A stretch of DNA of 64,000 nt, taken from the NCBI RefSeq assembly GCF_013408535.1, contig NZ_JACBZA010000001.1, positions 6,718,850-6,782,849 of the forward strand, given 5' to 3'. The DNA is from Actinopolymorpha cephalotaxi (lineage in GTDB: Bacteria; Actinomycetota; Actinomycetes; Propionibacteriales; Actinopolymorphaceae). A program made the translations under genes and the position numbers. This document shows, piece by piece, positions 15,449 to 24,405 of the stretch (the first letter of the stretch is position 1; each line of letters begins with the position of its first letter). Below the pieces are notes generated by a model. That model worked only from the letters and a program-made list of their open reading frames with translations, searched no databases and had not been told where the DNA came from.

Positions 15449-16441
15449 ATGCGCGCCGGCAGGCTGCTGTCCCTGCTGCTCCTGCTCCAGGCCCGCGGCC
15501 GGATGACCGCACCCGAGCTTGCCGCGGAGCTGGAGGTGTCGGTCCGCACCGTCTACCGCGACGTCGAGTCGCTGTCCGCGGCGGGCGTTCCCGTCTACGC
15601 CGACCGCGGCCCGGCCGGCGGCTACCAGCTGCTCGGTGGGTTCCGGACCAAGCTCACCGGCCTCACCGGGGACGAGGCGGAGTCGCTGTTCGCCGGCATC
15701 CCGGGCGACGCGGCGGCCGAGCTCGGCCTCGGCTCGGTGCTCGCGGCCGCGCAGGTGAAGCTGCTGGCCGCGCTGCCACCGGAGCTGCGCTCGCGCGCCG
15801 GCCGGATCCGGGAGCGGTTCCACCTGGACGCGCCGAGCTGGTTCCGCGAGGTGGAGAGCTCCGAGCACCTGGCCGCGCTGGCCGAGGCGGTCTGGAACCA
15901 GCAGGTGGTGGAGGTGCGCTACGAGCCGTGGGGCCGGGAGGAGGTCACCCGCGTGCTCGAGCCGTACGGCCTGGTTCTCAAGACCGGGGTCTGGTACGTC
16001 GCGGCCCGCGTCGACGGCGACTTCCGCAGCTACCGCGTCGGGCGGATCCGCTCGCTCACCCGGCACCCGGACCACTTCGAACGCGCCGCGGACTTCGACC
16101 TCGCCGGCTACTGGGCGTCCTGGGCCGAGAACTACCGTGCCCGGCTGTTCCACTCCGAGGCCGTGGTGCGGCTGTCGCCGCTGGCCCGCGACCTCGTGCC
16201 GTACTACCTCGGCCCGCACGCGGCCCGGGCGTTGCGCGAGACGGCCGGGCCGCCGGACGAGCACGGGTGGGTGCGGGCGACGCTGCCGATCGAGACGCCG
16301 ACGCACGCGCGGATGGAGTTCTTCCGGTTCGGCCCGGATCTGGAGGTGCTGGAGCCCGCGGAGCTGCGCGAGCTGATGGTGCGCAGCGCCGCCGAGGTCA
16401 CCCGGCTCTACGCCGACGGCCCCGGCGAGTCGTCCGGGTGA
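15449..16441 (+). CDS. YafY/PafC-type transcriptional regulator with HTH_11 and WYL domains
   Basis: A 330-residue regulator. Residues 1-60 form an HTH_11 winged helix (MTAPELAAELEVSVRTVYRDVESLSAAGVP, quoted in part), followed by the GPAGGYQLL wing. The central part holds a WYL domain with RYEPWGREEVTRVLEPYGLVLKTGVWYVAARV around residues 150-185; the usual W-Y-L triplet is replaced by WYV. The C-terminal region is the WCX extension. WYL domains sense small ligands or nucleic acids. It is divergent from the DUF3224 gene, its likely target. GGAAGGGAG precedes the ATG at 15449. Confidence 0.88.
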   Translation: MRAGRLLSLLLLLQARGRMTAPELAAELEVSVRTVYRDVESLSAAGVPVYADRGPAGGYQLLGGFRTKLTGLTGDEAESLFAGIPGDAAAELGLGSVLAAAQVKLLAALPPELRSRAGRIRERFHLDAPSWFREVESSEHLAALAEAVWNQQVVEVRYEPWGREEVTRVLEPYGLVLKTGVWYVAARVDGDFRSYRVGRIRSLTRHPDHFERAADFDLAGYWASWAENYRARLFHSEAVVRLSPLARDLVPYYLGPHAARALRETAGPPDEHGWVRATLPIETPTHARMEFFRFGPDLEVLEPAELRELMVRSAAEVTRLYADGPGESSG

Positions 16442-16448
16442 GGCGGAA

Positions 16449-16466
16449 ATTCTTCCGCGGAAGAAT
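16449..16466. repeat. 18-bp perfect palindrome, copy 1
   Basis: ATTCTTCCGCGGAAGAAT is a perfect palindrome located between the convergent ends of the regulator and an aminotransferase gene. The identical 18 bp occurs again at 41165-41182, also between converging genes. It could act as a two-way terminator or be a dispersed element. Confidence 0.7.
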
Positions 16467-16505
16467 CTGCACCACTCGAGCGTGAGCTCCGAGGTCGAAT
16501 ACGGC

Positions 16506-17684
16506 CTAGCGCGGCCCGCCGGCCAGGCCGGTCCGCAGCCGGTCCACCGCCTCCGACAGCACCTCGTCCCGCTTGCAGAACGCCCAGCGCACCAGCGGCC
16601 GCCCGGCCTGCTTGTCGTCGTAGAACACCTCGTGCGGGATGGCGACCACGCCGCAGCGCTCGGGCAGCATCCGGCAGAACTCCACGCCGTCGTCGTACCC
16701 GAGCGGGCGTACGTCGGTGGTGACGAAGTACGTCCCACCGGGCACGAACACGTCCAGCCCCAGCGAGGACAGGCCCGCGCTGAGCAGGTCACGCTTGCCC
16801 TGCAGGGACGACCGCAGACCGGCGTAGTAGTCGTCGCCGAACGCCAGCGCCTTCGCGACCGCCGGCTGGAACGGCCCGCCGGAGACGTAGGTGAGGAACT
16901 GCTTGGCGGTGCGCACCGCGGCCACCAGCGGCGGAGTGGCGCAGACCCAGCCGATCTTCCAGCCGGTGACGGCGAACGTCTTCCCGGCGCTGGAGATGGT
17001 CACGGTGCGCTCGCGCATCCCGGGGTACGTCGCGAGTGGGATGTGCGGCGCACCGTCGTAGGACAGGTGTTCGTACACCTCGTCGGTCACCACCAGCAGG
17101 TCACGCTCGACGGCGAGCTCGGCGATCGCCGCCAGCTCGTCCGCGGTGAGCACGGTGCCGGTCGGGTTGTGCGGTGAGTTGACGAGCAGCAGCTTGGTGC
17201 GCGAGGTGACCGCGGCGCGGAGCGCGTCGACGTCCAGCCGGAAGTCCGGCGCCCGCAGGGTGACCGGCACGCGCCGCCCGCCGGCCATCGCGATCCCGGC
17301 CGCGTAGGAGTCGTAGTACGGCTCCAGCGCGACCACCTCGTCGCCCGGCTCGACCAGGGCCAGCAGCGCGGCCGCGATCGCCTCGGTCGCGCCCGCGGTG
17401 ACGAGCACCTCGGTGTCCGGGTCGTACTCCAGGTCGTAGAAGCGGCGCTGGTGCGCGGACACCGCCTCGCGCAGGGCGGCGATGCCGATGCCCGGTGGGT
17501 ACTGGTTGTGCTCACCGGACCGGATCGCGTCGACCGCGGCGTCCAGCATCGGCGTCGGGCCGTCGGTGTCGGGGAAACCCTGGCCGAGGTTGATCGAGGA
17601 GGTTCGCAGTGCGAGCGCCGACATCTCTGCGAAGATCGTCGTCCCGAGACCCTGCAGGCGGGCAGCCATCCGTGGGTGCGTCAC
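16506..17684 (-). CDS. Class I PLP aminotransferase, DapC-like
   Basis: A 392-residue fold-type I aminotransferase. INLGQGFPDTDGP (residues 31-43), the VNSPHNPTG motif with Asn173, DEVYEHL near 201 and the Schiff-base lysine K235 in SSAGKTFAVTGWKIGW are clear. It resembles the mycobacterial enzyme assigned as N-succinyldiaminopimelate aminotransferase and also kynurenine-type aminotransferases, so the substrate is uncertain. The GTG at 17684 is preferred because a TAAGGT box lies 8 nt upstream; a longer in-frame extension upstream lacks family similarity. It is monocistronic and convergent with the regulator. Confidence 0.83.
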   Translation of the reverse strand: MTHPRMAARLQGLGTTIFAEMSALALRTSSINLGQGFPDTDGPTPMLDAAVDAIRSGEHNQYPPGIGIAALREAVSAHQRRFYDLEYDPDTEVLVTAGATEAIAAALLALVEPGDEVVALEPYYDSYAAGIAMAGGRRVPVTLRAPDFRLDVDALRAAVTSRTKLLLVNSPHNPTGTVLTADELAAIAELAVERDLLVVTDEVYEHLSYDGAPHIPLATYPGMRERTVTISSAGKTFAVTGWKIGWVCATPPLVAAVRTAKQFLTYVSGGPFQPAVAKALAFGDDYYAGLRSSLQGKRDLLSAGLSSLGLDVFVPGGTYFVTTDVRPLGYDDGVEFCRMLPERCGVVAIPHEVFYDDKQAGRPLVRWAFCKRDEVLSEAVDRLRTGLAGGPR

Positions 17685-17692
17685 GGTCACCG

Positions 17693-17698
17693 ACCTTA
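17693..17698 (-). promoter_or_regulatory. -10 box TAAGGT for a leaderless aminotransferase transcript
   Basis: On the - strand TAAGGT is followed after 8 nt by GTG 17684. No ribosome-binding site fits between, which supports leaderless initiation. Confidence 0.45.
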
Positions 17699-17874
17699 CT
17701 GCCGGAGCCTTTCCGGAGACCGCCGGTGGCGCTTCCCGGCAGTCCGTTCCGGTGGGCATGGGCGGGGAGGCGTCCGGGGTCGGTCGCGCGCCGCGACCGC
17801 GGCCGATGGCAAGGTGGCAGTCGGTACGCGAACCCGTGTCGGCGAGGATGGGGACACACGACCAGGAGGTCCGC

Positions 17875-18444
17875 ATGAGCGAGACGAACCCACCCAGGCC
17901 CGGGACGTCCGGGACCTCCGGCACGTCCGGGACCTCGGGCATGTCCGGGATGCCGCCGATGCCCCACTGGCCTCGCGGTGAGGAGGACGCGTCCGCGCGG
18001 CCGACCGAACGTCCCCGCGTGGTCCAGATCGCGGTCTACCTCATGTACCTCGGTGCGGCGCTGTCGGCGGTCTCGGCGGTCGCGGTGTTCGGTTCGCGCG
18101 ACCGGCTCGCCAACGACGCCCGCGAGATGCTCCGCGGGCAGAAGCAGCCGCTCACCCCCGACAAGATCGACGCCACTGTCAACACCAGCCTGACGCTGTT
18201 CGTCGTGTTCGGCGCGCTGGCGGTGGCGTTGTGGATCCTGATGGCGGTGATGAACGGCAAGGGGAAGCCCTGGGCCCGCACGGTCGCGACGGTCCTCGCG
18301 GTCGCGAACGTCTTCAACTTCGTCGCGACCGGGATGTCCATCGTGGGGCTCGCCCTCCTCGCCACCGGCACGGTCGCCGCCGTACTCCTGTGGCTGCCGG
18401 CCGCCCGTCCCTGGTTCGCCACCACCCGGCGCCTGCGCGTCTGA
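17875..18444 (+). CDS. Membrane protein of unknown function with Gly-Thr-Ser repeats
   Basis: A 189-residue protein with a flexible N-terminus in which GTS/GMS tripeptides repeat (about residues 9-26, encoded by 9-bp tandem repeats), followed by three to four hydrophobic segments (around residues 55-75, 105-125, 140-160 and 160-178). The central loop reads SRDRLANDAREMLRGQ. I do not recognise a characterised family; related actinobacterial membrane proteins of this shape are uncharacterised. AGGAGG lies 4-9 nt before the ATG at 17875. An SDR gene follows 10 bp later on the same strand and may be co-transcribed. Confidence 0.72.
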   Translation: MSETNPPRPGTSGTSGTSGTSGMSGMPPMPHWPRGEEDASARPTERPRVVQIAVYLMYLGAALSAVSAVAVFGSRDRLANDAREMLRGQKQPLTPDKIDATVNTSLTLFVVFGALAVALWILMAVMNGKGKPWARTVATVLAVANVFNFVATGMSIVGLALLATGTVAAVLLWLPAARPWFATTRRLRV

Positions 18445-18454
18445 TTCGGAGATC

Positions 18455-19228
18455 ATGCCTACCGCTCTCGTCACCGGACCCACCGCCGGCCTCGGTCGCG
18501 CCTACGCCGAGGCGCTCGCCGCTCGCGGCTTCGACCTCGTGCTCGTCGCCCGCGACCGGGCCAGGCTGAGGTCCCTCGCCACCGAACTCTCCGGCCGGTT
18601 CGGGGTGAACTGCGAGGTCCTGCCGGCCGACCTCGCCGACAAGGCGGACCTTCGTACGGTCGAGGAACGCCTGCGGGCCGGCGAGCAACCGGTCGACCTG
18701 CTGATCAACAACGCGGGCTACGGCATGGGCGAGGGCTTCCTCGACAGCACTTCCGACGACGAGGAACGCCTCCTCGACGTGCTCGTCGTCGCGGTGCTGC
18801 GGCTCACCAAGGCCGCCCTGCCCGGCATGCTGGCCCGTCGTACCGGCGCGGTGGTCAACGTCTCCAGCGTTGCCGGGTTCGCGCCCTATGGCACCTACGG
18901 CGCGGCGAAGGCGTGGGTAACGACCTTCACCGAGGGCGTCGCGAACGACCTGGTGGGCACCGGTGTCCGCGCGTTCGCGGTGTGCCCGGGCTACGTGCGC
19001 ACGGAGTTCCACCAGCGGTCCGGTCTGAGGGTGCGGGGTCTGCCGGACTTCATGTGGCTGACGCCTCCGGACGTGGTGGACGCCACCCTGCGCCACCTGG
19101 ACTCCGGCCGGGCCGGCCCGGTGGTGGTGCCGACGACCCGCTACCAGGTGGTCGCGGGTGCCGCGAGGTACGCGCCGCGGCCGTTGGTGCGGGCTGCCGC
19201 CCGCGGTGTGCGGATGCGCCGCCGCTGA
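18455..19228 (+). CDS. SDR-family NAD(P)-dependent oxidoreductase
   Basis: A 257-residue classical short-chain dehydrogenase. The cofactor motif is VTGPTAGLGRAYAEAL (residues 6-21), LINNAGYG is the NAG stabilising motif near 87, and the catalytic Ser/Tyr/Lys appear in VVNVSSVAGFAPYGTYGAAKAWV (around 130-152, in part). It reduces or oxidises a small carbonyl compound; the C-terminal region with YVRTEFHQR and FMWLTPPDVVDATL resembles ketoacyl/steroid-type SDRs. The substrate is unknown. It follows the small membrane protein by 10 bp. Confidence 0.87.
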   Translation: MPTALVTGPTAGLGRAYAEALAARGFDLVLVARDRARLRSLATELSGRFGVNCEVLPADLADKADLRTVEERLRAGEQPVDLLINNAGYGMGEGFLDSTSDDEERLLDVLVVAVLRLTKAALPGMLARRTGAVVNVSSVAGFAPYGTYGAAKAWVTTFTEGVANDLVGTGVRAFAVCPGYVRTEFHQRSGLRVRGLPDFMWLTPPDVVDATLRHLDSGRAGPVVVPTTRYQVVAGAARYAPRPLVRAAARGVRMRRR

Positions 19229-19278
19229 ACCCGTCCGTGCTGAGCCTGTCTCCACACGGGCGGGCCCGGGGCGTGTCC

Positions 19279-19284
19279 TAAGCT
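19279..19284 (+). promoter_or_regulatory. -10 box TAAGCT for leaderless pyrE
   Basis: TAAGCT is separated by 7 nt from GTG 19292, again with no room for a ribosome-binding site. Confidence 0.55.
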
Positions 19285-19291
19285 TGCCGCC

Positions 19292-19837
19292 GTGCCCAGT
19301 GAGCGTTCGCAACTCCTCGACCAGATCACGTCCAAGGCGATCGTCCGCGAGACCGTCACGTTGTCGTCGGGAAAGACCGCCGACTACTACATCGATCTGC
19401 GCCGGATCACCCTCGACGGTGCGGCCGCGCCGCTGGTGGGACGGCAGATGCTGGAGCTCACCGGCGACCTCGACTTCGACGCCGTGGGCGGCCTGACGCT
19501 CGGGGCCGACCCGCTGGCGACCGCGATGCTGCATGCCGCGGCGGCGCAGGGGCAGCGGCTGGACGCGTTCGTCGTCCGCAAGGAGGAGAAGCGGCACGGC
19601 CTGCAGCGCCGGATCGAGGGGCCCGACGTGGCCGGCCGGCGGGTGCTCGCGGTGGAGGACACCTCGACCACCGGCTCGTCGGTCCTCACCGCGGTGGAGG
19701 CGCTGCGCGAGGCGGGCGCCAACGTGGTCGCGGTGGCGGTCCTCGCCGACCGGAGCACCGGTGCGCAGGCGAAGGTCGAGGCGGCCGGGCTGCCCTACCG
19801 GTACGTCTACGGACTCACCGACCTCGGCCTGGGGTAG
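19292..19837 (+). CDS. pyrE: Orotate phosphoribosyltransferase
   Basis: A 181-residue type I phosphoribosyltransferase catalysing orotate + PRPP to OMP in pyrimidine synthesis. The PRPP loop is VLAVEDTSTTGSSVLTAV near residue 125, and the orotate-binding segment FSSGK-like motif appears as LSSGKTADYYIDLR at 23-36. The mobile-loop segment VVRKEEKRHGLQRRIEG near 92 contains the catalytic lysines. Length and motifs match actinobacterial PyrE. The GTG at 19292 is chosen by a TAAGCT box 7 nt upstream. A LemA gene follows 10 bp later. Confidence 0.93.
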   Translation: MPSERSQLLDQITSKAIVRETVTLSSGKTADYYIDLRRITLDGAAAPLVGRQMLELTGDLDFDAVGGLTLGADPLATAMLHAAAAQGQRLDAFVVRKEEKRHGLQRRIEGPDVAGRRVLAVEDTSTTGSSVLTAVEALREAGANVVAVAVLADRSTGAQAKVEAAGLPYRYVYGLTDLGLG

Positions 19838-19847
19838 TGGGGTCCGC

Positions 19848-20447
19848 GTGATCTGGATTGCCGCCGCCGTCGTCCTCGTCGTGCTGGTCGTCGCGGGCGG
19901 GGTGGTGTCGTACAACCGGTTCGTCAGCCAGCGCAACCTCGTCCAGGACTCCTGGCGGCAGGTGGACGTCGAACTCCACCGCCGGTACGACCTGGTGCCC
20001 GGCCTGCTCGAATCGGTCCGCACCCACGAGCACGGTGAGGGGCCGGTGTTCGCCGAGGTCGCCCGGCGGGCCGAGGTGGCGGCGCGAGGCGGCGGCGACC
20101 TGTCCGTCCGGGCCGGCCGGGAGGCGGCGCTCGCGGAGGGGCTGCGGCGGCTGTTCGCGCTGGCCGACCGGCACCCGGCGCTCGCCGGGGACGAGGAGTT
20201 CCTGAACCTCCAGCGGCAGGTGGCCGAGACCGAGGACCGGATCGCGGCCGGCCGGCGCTTCTACAACGCGAACGTACGGGCGTACAACACCCGCGTCGAG
20301 GCCTTGCCCTCCAGCCTGCTGGCCGCCCGCTGCGGCTTCGAGAAGGCGGAGTACTTCGAGGTCGAGGAGGCGCAGGTGCGCGCGGCGCCGGCGATCGACT
20401 TCGGTGCGCTGGGAACGCCGTCCCAGATCCCGCCCGGCGACCAGTAG
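19848..20447 (+). CDS. LemA family membrane-anchored protein
   Basis: A 199-residue protein with one N-terminal transmembrane helix (VIWIAAAVVLVVLVVAGGVV, residues 1-20) followed by a long helical region. YNRFVSQRNLVQDSWRQVDVELHRRYDLVPGL (partly quoted) and the later RFYNANVRAYNTRVEALPSSLLA are the two hallmark LemA segments. LemA proteins are membrane-anchored helical bundles of poorly known function. It starts at GTG 19848, 10 bp after pyrE, so it is probably co-transcribed with it. Confidence 0.88.
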   Translation: MIWIAAAVVLVVLVVAGGVVSYNRFVSQRNLVQDSWRQVDVELHRRYDLVPGLLESVRTHEHGEGPVFAEVARRAEVAARGGGDLSVRAGREAALAEGLRRLFALADRHPALAGDEEFLNLQRQVAETEDRIAAGRRFYNANVRAYNTRVEALPSSLLAARCGFEKAEYFEVEEAQVRAAPAIDFGALGTPSQIPPGDQ

Positions 20448-20486
20448 CGGGAGCAGCGGTCAGCCGTGCACCTCGAGGTGCACGGG

Positions 20487-21206
20487 TCAGCTGCGCCGGT
20501 CGGCCTGGGGCGTCTCGGTCTCCGCCTCCGGCGTCGGCGTGGCCGGCTGCTGGTTGCGATGGGTCGCCCGCATGCGGAGGTACTCCAGGCCGATCGGGAC
20601 CACCGACACCAGGACGACCGCGACCAGCATCAGCTCGATGTTGGTCCGGACCACCTCGATCCGGCCCAGGAAGAAGCCGAGGACGGTGACCCCGGCGCCC
20701 CAGACGACCGCACCAATCGAGGTGTAGGTGGCGTAGCGGCGGAAGTCCATCTTCGCCACGCCCGCGGTCACGGTGATGAACGTCCGCACGATGGGTACGA
20801 AGCGGGCCAGCACGATGGCGCGGGCGCCGTACTTGCCGAAGAAGTCCTGCGTCTTGTCGACGTACTCCCGTTTGAAAAGCCGTGAGTCCTCCCGCCCGAA
20901 CACCCGTGGCCCGGCGCGGAAGCCGATGCCGTAGCCGACCAGGTTTCCCACGGTCGCGGCGACGGCGACGAGAACGCACACCAGCCACAGCGGCGTGCCG
21001 ATGGAGCCCGTCGCCACCAGCAGACCGGCGGTGAACAGCAGTGAGTCGCCCGGGAGGAAGAAGCCGACGAGCAGCCCGCACTCGGCGAAGATGATGAGCA
21101 ACACCCCGACCAGCGCGTAGGGGCCGAGCGTGTCCAGGATCTTCTGGGCGTCGAGCCAGGAGGGAAGCAGCGCGAGTGTGGTGGCGAGTGTCGTCGTGGG
21201 TGGCAC
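20487..21206 (-). CDS. DedA family membrane protein
   Basis: A 239-residue DedA/VTT-domain protein with about five hydrophobic segments. The family signature E-x-G-x(n)-F-x-PG is seen as FAECGLLVGFFLPGDSLLF (residues 40-58), and FGKYGARAIVLARFVPIVRTF near 125 is the second conserved stretch with its functional Arg residues. DedA proteins are half-channel lipid transporters/scramblases thought to recycle undecaprenyl phosphate or phospholipids. The last 30 residues form a Pro/Thr/Glu-rich cytoplasmic tail. The GTG at 21206 lies 6 nt after a TACGCT box. Confidence 0.92.
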   Translation of the reverse strand: MPPTTTLATTLALLPSWLDAQKILDTLGPYALVGVLLIIFAECGLLVGFFLPGDSLLFTAGLLVATGSIGTPLWLVCVLVAVAATVGNLVGYGIGFRAGPRVFGREDSRLFKREYVDKTQDFFGKYGARAIVLARFVPIVRTFITVTAGVAKMDFRRYATYTSIGAVVWGAGVTVLGFFLGRIEVVRTNIELMLVAVVLVSVVPIGLEYLRMRATHRNQQPATPTPEAETETPQADRRS

Positions 21207-21212
21207 TCAGAG

Positions 21213-21218
21213 AGCGTA
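21213..21218 (-). promoter_or_regulatory. -10 box TACGCT for a leaderless dedA transcript
   Basis: TACGCT on the - strand is 6 nt before GTG 21206. Confidence 0.45.
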
Positions 21219-21431
21219 GCTGGCCAACCCCGGAACTTCTCCGGCCGTACGACCTCGTGCCGGCGGTGGTTCGGCCGGCCCGCGCCGGAATGGGATCGAA
21301 TGCCCGTCCCGCCCGGGTACGCGAGGTCGGCCCGGATGTGGGTGGGACGGCATGGCGCGGGCGGTGCCCGACACGGTGCCCGGGACGGGGGCCGCGGGCC
21401 GGAGTCGCGACGTCCCGTCGAAGATGGTGCG

Positions 21432-22193
21432 GTGCGACTTCGTGACGACTCCGGGCTGCCCGGCCACCGCGACGAGCCCGACGGGGCCGACAGGCCGGAC
21501 GGGACAGACGAGCCCGGCCTGTCCGACGCGCCGGTCGGCGTGGGCCCGTGGGAGGGGCCCTGGCCCGACGACCCGCGCTACGACCCCGAGCTGCTGGAGC
21601 AGGGCGACCGGCGAAACGTCGTCGACCGCTACCGCTACTGGCGCCGGGAGGCGGTGGTCGCCGACCTGGACACGCACCGGCACGACTTCCACGTCGCGGT
21701 GGAGAACTGGCAGCACGACCTGAACATCGGCTCGGTCGTGCGTACCGCGAACGCGTTCCTCGCCCGGGAGGTCCACGTGGTAGGCCGGCGGCGCTGGAAC
21801 CGCCGCGGCGCGATGGTGACCGACCGGTACCAGCACGTACGCCATCATCCCGACGTCGACGCGCTGGCGGCGTGGGCCGCGGAGCGCGACCTGCCGTTGC
21901 TCGGCGTGGACAACCTGCCCGGTGCCGTCGAACTGGAGACGTACGAACTGCCTCGGGCGTGCGTGCTGCTGTTCGGGCAGGAGGGCCCGGGCCTGTCCGA
22001 GCCGGCGCGGCGGGCGTGCACCGACGTACTTTCCATCGCGCAGTACGGCTCGACCCGCTCGGTCAACGCGGGCGCGGCCGCGGCGGTGGCGATGCACGCG
22101 TGGGTACGCCGGCACCGGTACGGCCAGCAGACCTCGCCTCAGACCTCGTCCACCAGGTCGGCGACGGAGTCGACCACCAGCGACGGGCGGTAG
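21432..22193 (+). CDS. TrmH/SpoU family RNA methyltransferase
   Basis: About 253 residues, a SPOUT-class 2'-O-methyltransferase acting on rRNA or tRNA with SAM. The three TrmH motifs are present: [12 protein letters not shown] (motif 1), [15 protein letters not shown] (motif 2) and [21 protein letters not shown] (motif 3, in part), which form the knotted SAM site. The N-terminal 55 residues are polar and low in complexity. The GTG start at 21432 is uncertain; a GAAGAT box lies 6 nt upstream, but the same frame runs open further upstream. Its 3' end overlaps the converging HAD gene by 55 bp. Confidence 0.85.
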   Translation: MRLRDDSGLPGHRDEPDGADRPDGTDEPGLSDAPVGVGPWEGPWPDDPRYDPELLEQGDRRNVVDRYRYWRREAVVADLDTHRHDFHVAVENWQHDLNIGSVVRTANAFLAREVHVVGRRRWNRRGAMVTDRYQHVRHHPDVDALAAWAAERDLPLLGVDNLPGAVELETYELPRACVLLFGQEGPGLSEPARRACTDVLSIAQYGSTRSVNAGAAAAVAMHAWVRRHRYGQQTSPQTSSTRSATESTTSDGR

Positions 22194-22918
22194 GGGTAGC
22201 GCCCGATGTCCTCGCGCCGGGTGACCCCGGACAGCACCAGCACGGTACGCAGCCCGGCCTCGATGCCGGAGATGACGTCGGTGTCCATCCGGTCGCCCAC
22301 CATCGCGGTGGTCTCCGAGTGCGCCTCGATGCGGTTGAGCGCGCTGCGCATCATCAGCGGGTTGGGCTTGCCGACGAAGTAGGGCTCGACGCCGGTCGCC
22401 TTGGTGATCAGCGCGGCCACCGCGCCGGTCGCCGGCAGCGGGCCCTCCGGCGAGGGGCCGACCGTGTCGGGGTTGGTGGCCAGGAACCGCGCGCCGCGCT
22501 CGACCAGCCGGATGGCGGTGGTGATGGTGGAGAAGCTGTACGTGCGGGTCTCGCCGAGTACGACGTAGTCGGGGTTGCGGTCGGTGAGGACGTACCCCAT
22601 GCCGTGCAGGGCGGTGATCAGCCCCGCCTCGCCGATCACGAACGCGCTGCCCCCGGGCGCCTGGTCGGCGAGGAACGCGGCGGTCGCCAGCGCGGACGTC
22701 CAGATCAGGTCCTCGCTGACGTCCAGCCCCACCGCCTGCAGCCGGGCGCTCAGGTCGCGCGCGGTGTAGATCGAGTTGTTGGTGAGGACGAGGAACCGTT
22801 TGCCCGACTCGCGCAGCCGGGAGATGAACTCCGGTGCGCCGGGGACGGGATGGCCCTCGTGGACGAGCACGCCGTCCATGTCGGCGAGCCAGCACTCGAC
22901 CGGCCTGCGTTCGGACAC
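22139..22918 (-). CDS. HAD-superfamily IIA hydrolase (NagD/4-nitrophenylphosphatase-like)
   Basis: A 259-residue HAD phosphatase. The nucleophile motif is [13 protein letters not shown] (residues 9-21), motif II is FLVLTNNS, and motifs III/IV appear as [13 protein letters not shown] and [17 protein letters not shown]. The subclass IIA cap lies between. Such enzymes dephosphorylate small metabolites such as UMP, GMP or p-nitrophenyl phosphate. The GTG at 22918 is supported by GGAGGT 6 nt upstream and by family length. It converges on and overlaps the TrmH gene. Confidence 0.88.
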   Translation of the reverse strand: MSERRPVECWLADMDGVLVHEGHPVPGAPEFISRLRESGKRFLVLTNNSIYTARDLSARLQAVGLDVSEDLIWTSALATAAFLADQAPGGSAFVIGEAGLITALHGMGYVLTDRNPDYVVLGETRTYSFSTITTAIRLVERGARFLATNPDTVGPSPEGPLPATGAVAALITKATGVEPYFVGKPNPLMMRSALNRIEAHSETTAMVGDRMDTDVISGIEAGLRTVLVLSGVTRREDIGRYPYRPSLVVDSVADLVDEV

Positions 22919-23030
22919 CTCGCCACCTCCGGATCGGGGACCCCGCGCGCCTACCGTAGCCGGAGCGGACCGGCCCGGGGCGCGCCGAGGTCCTCCGATC
23001 ACGACCGGCCCCGTACGGCTCAGCTCCCGA

Positions 23031-24203
23031 TCAGCTCTGCCCGCAGGTCCGGCAGGTGCCGCGCCGGCGCAGGTGGTACGCCAGCGTGGCGGCGGCGAGC
23101 CCGGCGCCCCACAGCGGCCACAGCAGTTCGGGGCCCAGGGTGGCCCACCACTGCTGGGAAAACTCCGGACGCCAGATCAGCCGCCAGTACGCCAGCCCGG
23201 CCGCGGTGACGATCACCGACACCAGCGTCGCGGGGACGATCGCGACCTTCGGCGGCACGGTCCGTCCGGCCCGGAACCACAGCCAGCGCGGGTAGATCTC
23301 GCCCCAGCGCTGGACGAGCCCCAGGGTGAGGGCCGCGCCGAGGATGCCGAGCGAGCCGAGCGCAGCGCCCGCCATCCACAGGCCGTCCTCCTTGCCCTGG
23401 CGGTAGAACTCCTGGTCGATGCCGAGCGGCAGGCCGAGCGCCCACGCCCACCGGGTGCCGGCGTAGACGAGGGGAACGACCACGGCCAGCCCGACCGCCC
23501 AGCGCCCCCACCTCGCGGCGGTCGCGGGCGTGGTCCAGCGGGAGACCCGCCCGGCCGTACGCCCACAGGCCAGGCAGGCGGCGCGGTACCGGCGGGCGGT
23601 GGCCAACGCCAGCCCGGCCCAGGCCAGGCCGCCGAGCACGAACACCGCCTGCTGGGTGACGGTCCACAGCCCCGGGTCGCCCAGGTGCGGCATCGAGGAG
23701 CCGGTGACCAGGACGTAGAGGCCGACCCCGGTGAGGATCGGCGCGTACGCCACCAGCATCAGCACCCGCCGGTCGGGGACGACCACCAGCAGGGCCAGCG
23801 CGGTGACCGCGGCGTACGCGACGAACGCCGGCGCGGCCCGGCCGAGGGTGCGATCGGCCGCCAGGAACCGGGTGGCCACCAGGCCGAGCACCGCGCCGAG
23901 GATCCCGAAGGCGGCCAGGGCGGGCGCGGCGACGCCGGCCGGCACCGAACCGAGGGCCGACTCGTACGGCACGGGGTCGTGGCCGGGCCCGAACGGGAAG
24001 CCGGGTCCGCCGGCGGTCCAGAACAGACCGAGTACGGCGTAGAGGGCGGACCAGGCGGTGGCGGCGTACCCCAGCCGGACCGGCCAGGCCACGGGCATGC
24101 CGCCCGAGGCCGACGTCGAGCCAGGTGCTGCTGCAGGGGCGGGTGCGCCCGAAGCCGGGCCGGGTGCGGGTGTGAACGCCGGTGCGGGCGGTCGTCTGCT
24201 CAT
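23031..24203 (-). CDS. Polytopic membrane protein with two cysteine pairs, function unknown
   Basis: A 390-residue protein with an Ala/Pro/Gly-rich N-terminus (residues 1-35) and about nine hydrophobic segments. A CLACG motif lies near residue 207 in a cytoplasmic-looking loop and a CRTCGQ motif closes the C-terminus, so the two pairs might bind one zinc or form a redox pair. The segment [27 protein letters not shown] is one of the clearer helices (quoted in part). I do not recognise the family. The ATG at 24203 is the only good start. Codon use is like its neighbours. Confidence 0.72.
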   Translation of the reverse strand: MSRRPPAPAFTPAPGPASGAPAPAAAPGSTSASGGMPVAWPVRLGYAATAWSALYAVLGLFWTAGGPGFPFGPGHDPVPYESALGSVPAGVAAPALAAFGILGAVLGLVATRFLAADRTLGRAAPAFVAYAAVTALALLVVVPDRRVLMLVAYAPILTGVGLYVLVTGSSMPHLGDPGLWTVTQQAVFVLGGLAWAGLALATARRYRAACLACGRTAGRVSRWTTPATAARWGRWAVGLAVVVPLVYAGTRWAWALGLPLGIDQEFYRQGKEDGLWMAGAALGSLGILGAALTLGLVQRWGEIYPRWLWFRAGRTVPPKVAIVPATLVSVIVTAAGLAYWRLIWRPEFSQQWWATLGPELLWPLWGAGLAAATLAYHLRRRGTCRTCGQS

Positions 24204-24309
24204 GCCGTCCAGCCTCGTCGCGCGGACGGCCCGGCACCTCTGCCGAACGGCCGACCGAGTGGGCCCGCAGGTGGCCCGGCATCAGCCGAAGGTCGTAGCG
24301 GCGGGCGCG

Positions 24310-24360
24310 ATCTCCCCGGACCGGCCGGCGTGGTGGACCGATGGCCGGTCCCGGGGAGAT
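24310..24360. other. Long inverted repeat, 17 bp with one bulge
   Basis: ATCTCCCCGGACCGGCC at 24310-24326 pairs with 24343-24360 (GGCCGGTCCCGGGGAGAT) apart from one extra base, around a 16-nt loop. It could be a terminator or part of a structured RNA. Confidence 0.65.
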
Positions 24361-24366
24361 CGGTAT

Positions 24367-24405
24367 GCGCCGGAGCGGATCCGCCTCCGAAATCCGCTCC
24401 GGCGC
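24367..24405. other. Perfect 14-bp inverted repeat
   Basis: GCGCCGGAGCGGAT at 24367-24380 pairs perfectly with 24392-24405 around an 11-nt loop, only 6 bp from the preceding inverted repeat. Confidence 0.65.

Noticed and set aside
17904-17957. 9-bp tandem repeats as a phase-variable tract
   Set aside because: They encode an in-frame GTS/GMS linker, so length changes would not switch the gene on or off; ordinary low-complexity coding DNA.
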